From CAJQHK01 sp038142525 (lineage in GTDB: Bacteria; Pseudomonadota; Alphaproteobacteria; Rickettsiales; UBA1997), in contig JAYQKE010000025.1 of NCBI GenBank assembly GCA_038142525.1, forward strand, positions 1-20,894: a stretch of DNA of 20,894 bases, given 5' to 3'. The position numbers and the translations under genes were made by a program. Shown here piece after piece: positions 16,805 through 20,894 of this stretch. How positions within the stretch are numbered: position 1 is the first letter of the stretch; every line of letters begins with the position of its first letter. Below the pieces are notes generated by a model, which was given only the letters and a program-made list of their open reading frames with translations, made no database searches and was not told where the DNA came from.

Positions 16805-17440
16805 ATGTTCACAGGACTTATAACTCACATTGCCAAAATTACCAATATTACAAAAAAAGATAATCGAGATCTAGTTTTGACAATTAGAATTACTAAAGAA
16901 GATCTAAAAAATAGTAAATATCAAATTGGCTCATCGATCGCCTGCTCTGGAATTTGCCTAACTCTAACAAAATTAGAAGAAAGAGATTATTTTAATTTAT
17001 TTTCCTTTGAGGTTTCACCCGAGACAATTAATAAAACAACGATTTCTAATTGGAAAATTGGCAATTTTATCAATGTTGAATTTTCTCTAAAAATTGGTGA
17101 TGAAATTGGCGGACATTTAGTTAGCGGCCATATTGATGGAATTGGAAATATTCATGAAATTACTAAGGCGAATAATGATTCTTGGATTTTTACCTTTAAA
17201 ATTTCCAATAATTTTAGAAAATTTATTTGTCAAAAAGGATCAATTACAATTAATGGAATTTCTTTAACGATTAATGATGTAATAGATTTTGATGAAAATA
17301 ATTTTCTTTTTCAAATCAATATTATCAATCACACATTTACCAAAACAAATTTACAATTTTTAAAGATTGGTAATCAAGTAAATATTGAAATTGATATGAT
17401 CGCTAGATATGTGGTAAATAATGGGATTTTTGATAATTGA
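16805..17440 (+). CDS. ribE: Riboflavin synthase, alpha chain
   Basis: The enzyme dismutates two 6,7-dimethyl-8-ribityllumazine molecules to riboflavin. The 211-residue protein has the diagnostic start MFTGLITHIAKI and two similar barrel domains. The first has CSGICLTL and SPETINKTT, and the second has GGHLVSGHIDGIG, SITINGISLTIND and NIINHTFTKTNL. Length is normal. No FMN riboswitch (RFN) signature is seen in the 151 bases upstream, so regulation is not evident. It ends 9 bases from the erpA stop, convergently. Confidence 0.95.
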   Translation: MFTGLITHIAKITNITKKDNRDLVLTIRITKEDLKNSKYQIGSSIACSGICLTLTKLEERDYFNLFSFEVSPETINKTTISNWKIGNFINVEFSLKIGDEIGGHLVSGHIDGIGNIHEITKANNDSWIFTFKISNNFRKFICQKGSITINGISLTINDVIDFDENNFLFQINIINHTFTKTNLQFLKIGNQVNIEIDMIARYVVNNGIFDN

Positions 17441-17449
17441 TTTTAGAAG

Positions 17450-17782
17450 CTAAACATCAAAAGAGGAGCCACAACCACAATTTGCCGTACTATTTGGATT
17501 GTTAACTTTAAAAAATGAACCGCCAAGCTCTTCAACAAAATCTATTTCAGAATCTTTAATGAATTCAAGTGAATTTTTATCCGTAGCTAAATAAATTTTA
17601 TCATCTTCTTTTATAATAATATCTTCTTCTAAGATTTTATTATCCAAACTAAATTGATACTGAAAACCGCTACAACCACCACCAATAATCTTAATTCTTA
17701 GAAATTTTTCTGACTGGCCTTTTTTTACAGTAATATCTATTATTCTTTTTTTAGCATTATCTGTTAAAGTTATTTCAGTCAT
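17450..17782 (-). CDS. erpA: A-type iron-sulfur carrier (ErpA/IscA family)
   Basis: A 110-residue A-type carrier that receives Fe-S clusters and passes them to apoproteins, such as complex I and isoprenoid enzymes. The three ligands are present: Cys37 in IIGGGCSGFQY, and Cys102 and Cys104 in NCGCGSSF. SFFKVNNPNS is also typical. ErpA is favoured over IscA because the gene stands away from isc genes, but the distinction is not certain. Its ATG overlaps the hisE stop (ATGA). It is one of the few genes here with a Shine-Dalgarno-like AGGA about 8 bases upstream, inside hisE. Confidence 0.88.
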   Translation of the reverse strand: MTEITLTDNAKKRIIDITVKKGQSEKFLRIKIIGGGCSGFQYQFSLDNKILEEDIIIKEDDKIYLATDKNSLEFIKDSEIDFVEELGGSFFKVNNPNSTANCGCGSSFDV

Positions 17783-18077
17783 TTGTTCCTATTTTTTAAC
17801 TCATCAAAAACATTATTAATATCAACATCTCTACTACTAAGCAAGACCAATAAATGATAAATTAAATCTGCTGATTCTAATATTATTTGCTCCTTGCCAT
17901 TTTTATGACCATCTCCCTCAATTGATGCCAAACAAACTTCAAAAGCTTCCTCCATTACTTTTTTAGCAATTTTTTCAGAACCAGAATTAATTAAAGATTT
18001 GGTATATGAATTTTTTGAGAATTATCTTTAATAATATTTTCTAATTTTTGTTGTAAATCTGCTAAAAAATTACTCAT
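17779..18077 (-). pseudogene. hisE: Phosphoribosyl-ATP pyrophosphatase, one frameshift
   Basis: HisE hydrolyses phosphoribosyl-ATP to phosphoribosyl-AMP, the second step of histidine synthesis. ATG 18077 gives MSNFLADLQQKLENIIKDNS. After one missing base in the T6 run 18011-18016 (+ strand), the conserved core follows: GSEKIAKKVMEEAFEVCLAS, KEQIILESADLIYHLLVLLS and DELKNRNK. The EExxE and ExxD metal-binding pattern (EEAFE, ESAD) is intact. Repaired length is about 99 residues, normal. The start overlaps the upstream NHL gene by 8 bases, and the stop overlaps erpA by 4. No reading frame of 60 codons survives, so the gene is easily overlooked. It is the only histidine gene visible. Confidence 0.85.
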
Positions 18078-19919
18078 TATTTGGATATAAAAATTCTATT
18101 TTAATTTTTTTGTTAGAAATATTGTGAGAAACATTAATTTTTTTATGATACTCATTAACCATGCAAATGGAATTTTTCAAGTCCCTACAATAATATATTA
18201 TGGCTTTAATGTAATAAGTGAAATCTTTTTTTAACTTTGGTAATTTTATTTTGTTTTTTTTAATATCCTGCCAATTATATATTTGAATTAATTTAGCTTT
18301 TTTATTTTCATCAATTTCTACAAGATTAATAAAGCTTGGTGCTTCTTGATTTATTTTCCAACTTTTTTTTAGTTTCATTTCAACTTCAACTTCACTATCC
18401 GACTTAATAAAAATTTCATCGGTAAAATTAAAATTTGGTAAATATTTAATTACTTTATCCTCCGTGACTTCTAATTTTGGCAAAATATCAAAGATTTTGA
18501 TATTAGTGTTTTTTTTATTAATTTTAATAATTTTATCATTATCAGATTCAACTAAATATATAAAATTATTAATATTAAGTAAATCTGATGATTTATTATG
18601 TGCTATCTTGATCTCACTTATTTCTTTTTGCTTTAAATCTATTTTTTGTATCAATTGCTTTTGGCTATTTGCACTAAACAATATATCACCCTCTATATAA
18701 AAACTATCTGATTCAATTATATCATCAGCAATTTTTAAACTATATATCTGATTATTTTTATCTAAATATTTTATGATATCCTCATCAAGAAAATATAATT
18801 TATTTTGATATTTTTGTATAGTTTTAGGCTTTATCGCCAATTTATTATTATCATCTATTTTGGTTAAAGAAGATAAAGTTTTATTTTCAAAATTATATGA
18901 TAAAATTTGCCCAGCTTTCATAATTGGCAATTATCAGATTTTTCCTATCTTTGGACAACTCCAAATCTGTTGGAAACCATAAATTTGCTTTTCTAGCGAC
19001 GATAGTTCCCTTTAAATAAGAGCCTTTTTTCTTTCCCGAACCAATTATTGTTGAAACTTCTTGCTTGGTAAGATTAATTTTTCTAATAGCGTGATTTCCT
19101 GAATCTGCAACATAGATTATATCCTTATCAATTACAAAACCTTGAGGATAATTAAATTTTACATTTTGAAAATTACCATCTTGATATCCTCTTATTCGAG
19201 AACCAATTTTGTTAATAATTCTGCCATCTAAAGATGAAATGATAATATTATTATAACCAGAATTAGAAATTGCCACTGCCGAATTGTCAAAATTATCTAT
19301 TTTAATTTTCTTAATATAATCTAAAAATGTTGGTTTGGATAAAATATATGAAGGTAGAATTTGTTGATAAGGTATTTTAAAATTCTCTTCTTTTAAATTT
19401 TTTGATATTTTAACTAATTTTGATATATCTTGATTTAATTGATTAAAATCTGTTATTTGATATATTTTATGAATATCGCCATTAAGCTCTAATAATGTGA
19501 ATTGCTCATTTTTAGATTTAAAATATTGAAAAATACTTTGATCCTTATCAAATATAATGGGAAAATTTAAGTTAAATCTCTCCGATAACCTTTCTATATC
19601 TTCTTCTGATTTTTTACCCTTATAAATAGCAATGATTGATAAATTACGCCCAAATTTATTTTTTAAATTTTCACTATCTAATAATCTTTCTATAAGATTT
19701 TGATCTGTAAAAAAGAGAGTAAAATTAATCTAGATTTTAAATTTCTTTTTCTGGCTTTTCATTGACATTAATCCAATATTTTTCTTGAATCAAAATTTTA
19801 TGATTCTGATGATGGTAAGATGATTTAATAAGAGAGGCAAGCGGGGAAATAGAGTAAATAATTAAGATGAAAGATATGATTAATAAAATAAAAGATCTAT
19901 CTTTTTTAGTGATTAACAT
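18070..19919 (-). pseudogene. Membrane-anchored thioredoxin-like / NHL-repeat protein, frameshifted
   Basis: Joining the pieces gives a protein of about 615 residues. One N-terminal membrane segment (SFILLIISFILIIYSISPLA, 9-28) is followed by a thioredoxin-like domain: LFFTDQNLIERLL, NLSIIAIYKGKKSEEDIERL, LNFPIIFDKDQSIF and FTLLELNGDI. NHL beta-propeller repeats come next: YNNIIISSLDGRIINKIGS, NYPQGFVIDKDIIYVADSGN, HAIRKINL and LWFPTDLELSKDRKNLIIAN. The last 250 residues look like a further propeller or beta domain. The order matches NHLRC2-like thiol-isomerase proteins, but the CxxC redox motif is absent. The domain faces the periplasm if the anchor is N-in. Indels are a missing base near 19739-19741, another near 19721-19724, and an extra one at 18916-18918. 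It leads into hisE and erpA. The role is unknown. Confidence 0.65.
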
Positions 19920-20029
19920 TTTATTATCTTAACTATCTAAATGTTTAATATTAATAGCATTTTAATTTGGTGGTATTATTCATTTTTAAATTAAAATGGT
20001 AAAGTTAGGAGTTATAAATTAAAAAGGAT

Positions 20030-20056
20030 TTAGACATTGCCAGATACAATGTCTAA
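20030..20056 (-). terminator. Intrinsic terminator of rpsU
   Basis: A perfect 10-bp stem (TTAGACATTG paired with CAATGTCTAA) with a 7-base loop lies 11 bases after the rpsU stop. On the minus strand it is followed by ATCCTTTTTAATTT, an acceptable U-tract. Confidence 0.75.
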
Positions 20057-20066
20057 CAAATTAGTA

Positions 20067-20255
20067 CTAATATTGAGCTTTAGATTGCATTCTTCTTCTA
20101 ATTCTCTCCTCCGTTTTTCTTTTTGTTCTGCGACGATTATTTTCGTGATACATTCTATTCCTCGCTTCAATAACAATACCATTTTTCTTGGTCTCTTTTT
20201 TAAATTGAGCAATAGCACTATTAATACCACTTCTGCTATTTATTTTAATTTCCAT
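20067..20255 (-). CDS. rpsU: 30S ribosomal protein S21
   Basis: S21 is a small basic protein of the 30S subunit that helps base-pairing of mRNA with the 16S 3' end during initiation. The 62-residue product has the family pattern: GINSAIAQFKKETKKNGIV, then EARNRMYHENNRRRTKRK and a highly basic tail with RIRRRMQSK. Length fits (about 60-75). There is no Shine-Dalgarno sequence before its ATG. It follows tRNA-Lys by 32 bases on the same strand, so the tRNA promoter probably serves both, and it ends in a clear terminator. Confidence 0.88.
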   Translation of the reverse strand: MEIKINSRSGINSAIAQFKKETKKNGIVIEARNRMYHENNRRRTKRKTEERIRRRMQSKAQY

Positions 20256-20287
20256 TAATTTTTAAAGTAAATTAAGTTTATAGATAT

Positions 20288-20363
20288 TGGTGAGCACGGT
20301 GGGAATCGAACCCACGACAACCTGATTAAAAGTCAGGTGCTCTACCAACTGAGCTACGTGCTC
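20288..20363 (-). tRNA. tRNA-Lys (anticodon TTT)
   Basis: On the minus strand the acceptor stem GAGCACG pairs with CGTGCTC. The D arm is GCTCAGTTGGTAGAGC, the anticodon loop is CTTTTAA with TTT, and the T arm is GTGGGTTCGATTCCCAC. CCA is encoded. All stems are complete. Confidence 0.97.
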
Positions 20364-20414
20364 TTGTGCTTCAATATCTTTATAAATGATCCCTAACAAA
20401 AATGGGAAACATCG

Positions 20415-20443
20415 ATGGTAAATTTTAATTACTTATAAGTCAA
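20415..20443 (-). promoter_or_regulatory. Promoter of tRNA-Lys and rpsU
   Basis: On the minus strand TTGACT (20443-20438) and TACCAT (20420-20415) are separated by 17 bases, about 50 bases upstream of the tRNA 5' end. The IS5-family element begins some 25 bases further upstream and has not disturbed the promoter. Confidence 0.45.
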
Positions 20444-20546
20444 CAATTATCAAGAAATCAAGTAATAAGACCTTTGCATAGATCATTAAAATTTCCCTAA
20501 CTTTCTCTTGGTTTTTTCTTAATTTCATCAATTTTTTCTTGAATAA

Positions 20547-20587
20547 AACAGCAATAAAGCTAGTATTTATCTAGCTTTATTGCTGTT
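20547..20587. repeat. Perfect 17-bp hairpin before the IS5 transposase
   Basis: AACAGCAATAAAGCTAG (20547-20563) pairs perfectly with 20571-20587 around the loop TATTTAT. It lies 25 bases before the transposase ATG. Pairing continues outward with a one-base bulge. No U-tract follows on the + strand, so a shielding or regulatory structure in the leader is likelier than a terminator. Confidence 0.6.
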
Positions 20588-20612
20588 TATTATAATGAAA
20601 TATTAATAAATT

Positions 20613-20894
20613 ATGGTTACTTTTGCTTCTATTTCCATTCAAGAGAGATTAAAAAATGACAGTAAATTGTTAAAGTTAGATAAATTAATAAATTGGGAGA
20701 GGTTGAGATCTTATTTGGTCAAGATTCACAAAAAAGACTTTAATGAAAATAGCGACAGAGGTAGAAAATCTTATGATAAAATATCTATGTTAAAGCTTGT
20801 TCTACTTGGTCAATGGAATAGTTTAAGCGATGAAGAATTAGAATATGCTGTAAAGGTAAGGCTTGATTTTATATCATTTTGTGGCTTTGATATT
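20613..20894 (+). CDS. IS5-family transposase, N-terminal part (runs off window)
   Basis: Ninety-four codons are open to the window edge. The protein begins MVTFASISIQERLKNDSKLL. It contains SDRGRKSYDKISMLKLVLLG, QWNSLSDEELEYAVKVRLDF and FISFCGFD, the N-terminal DUF772 domain of IS5-type DDE transposases, where GRKPYD and LSDxELE are hallmarks. The catalytic DDE domain lies beyond the window. The visible part is free of frame breaks, unlike the IS1 copy, so this may be a recent and active copy. Confidence 0.85.
   Translation, partial: MVTFASISIQERLKNDSKLLKLDKLINWERLRSYLVKIHKKDFNENSDRGRKSYDKISMLKLVLLGQWNSLSDEELEYAVKVRLDFISFCGFDI

Larger units (their letters stand above)
20469..20894 (+). mobile_element. 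IS5-family insertion sequence, left end and 5' part (continues past window)
   Basis: The transposase at 20613 defines the element. The left boundary is tentative: GACCTTTGCATAGATC starting near 20469 resembles the GAGACCTTTGCA-type ends of many IS5-family elements. The right end is outside the window, so neither the matching repeat nor a target duplication can be checked. Confidence 0.5.

Noticed and set aside
16780..16806. TTGACA followed by TAATAT just before ribE as a promoter
   Set aside because: The spacer is only about 14 bases and the -10 overlaps the ATG, so it cannot give a translatable leader in the normal way.
1..20894. CRISPR array, toxin-antitoxin pair or phage module
   Set aside because: No regularly spaced repeats, no paired small toxin/antitoxin frames and no phage structural genes were seen on either strand.

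Overview
The window is very AT-rich and gene-dense, and its proteins look alphaproteobacterial, most likely from an obligate host-associated member of the Rickettsiales. Supporting features are LpxI-type lipid A hydrolase, NuoF, the GshA type of glutamate-cysteine ligase, RNase J, the periplasmic protease CtpA, small lipoproteins and many insertion-sequence remnants. Unusually for typical Rickettsia, it also carries genes for tryptophan (trpE), threonine (thrC), histidine (hisE) and riboflavin (ribD, ribE) synthesis. That fits a biosynthetically richer lineage such as the Deianiraeaceae, but this is inference; no rRNA is present to place it.

Layout. 1-603 (-): 5' part of an amidinotransferase/arginine-deiminase-like protein behind a good sigma70-type promoter. 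701-2140: an insertion graveyard framed by a 19-bp inverted repeat, holding an IS630-type transposase fragment, a short gene remnant, a 769-bp IS1-family element and a 64-bp MITE-like palindrome. 2166-3636 (+): trpE. 3665-6806 (-): nuoF-pgeF-gshA operon. 6951-8861 (+): lpxI-yraN, then a glutathione S-transferase. 8907-9884 (-): large lipoprotein. 10083-13201 (-): thrC-rnj operon. 13252-15850 (-): ctpA-ribD. 15973-16653 (-): tRNA-Ile, a 54-aa lipoprotein and a 133-aa unknown. 16805-17440 (+): ribE. 17450-19919 (-): a membrane-anchored thioredoxin-like/NHL-propeller protein, hisE and erpA. 20030-20363 (-): tRNA-Lys, rpsU and a terminator. From about 20469 (+): the left end of an IS5-family element with a long hairpin before its transposase.

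The dominant oddity is that eight genes (the IS1 transposase, trpE, nuoF, lpxI, the GST, ctpA, hisE and the NHL protein) are broken by single-base indels. I count about 18, almost all in or beside homopolymer runs, and the protein sequence stays well conserved on both sides of each break. Either the assembly has uncorrected homopolymer errors or the genome is in very early decay; the first is more likely. Most real starts also lack a Shine-Dalgarno motif. Many gene pairs overlap by 1 to 23 bases, consistent with tight co-transcription.

No CRISPR array, phage module, riboswitch or rRNA was seen. The least explained items are the amidinotransferase-like protein, the GSFxDKY-repeat protein with its small lipoprotein partner, the redox-inactive thioredoxin-NHL protein, and the repeat-flanked hairpin at 9911-10068.
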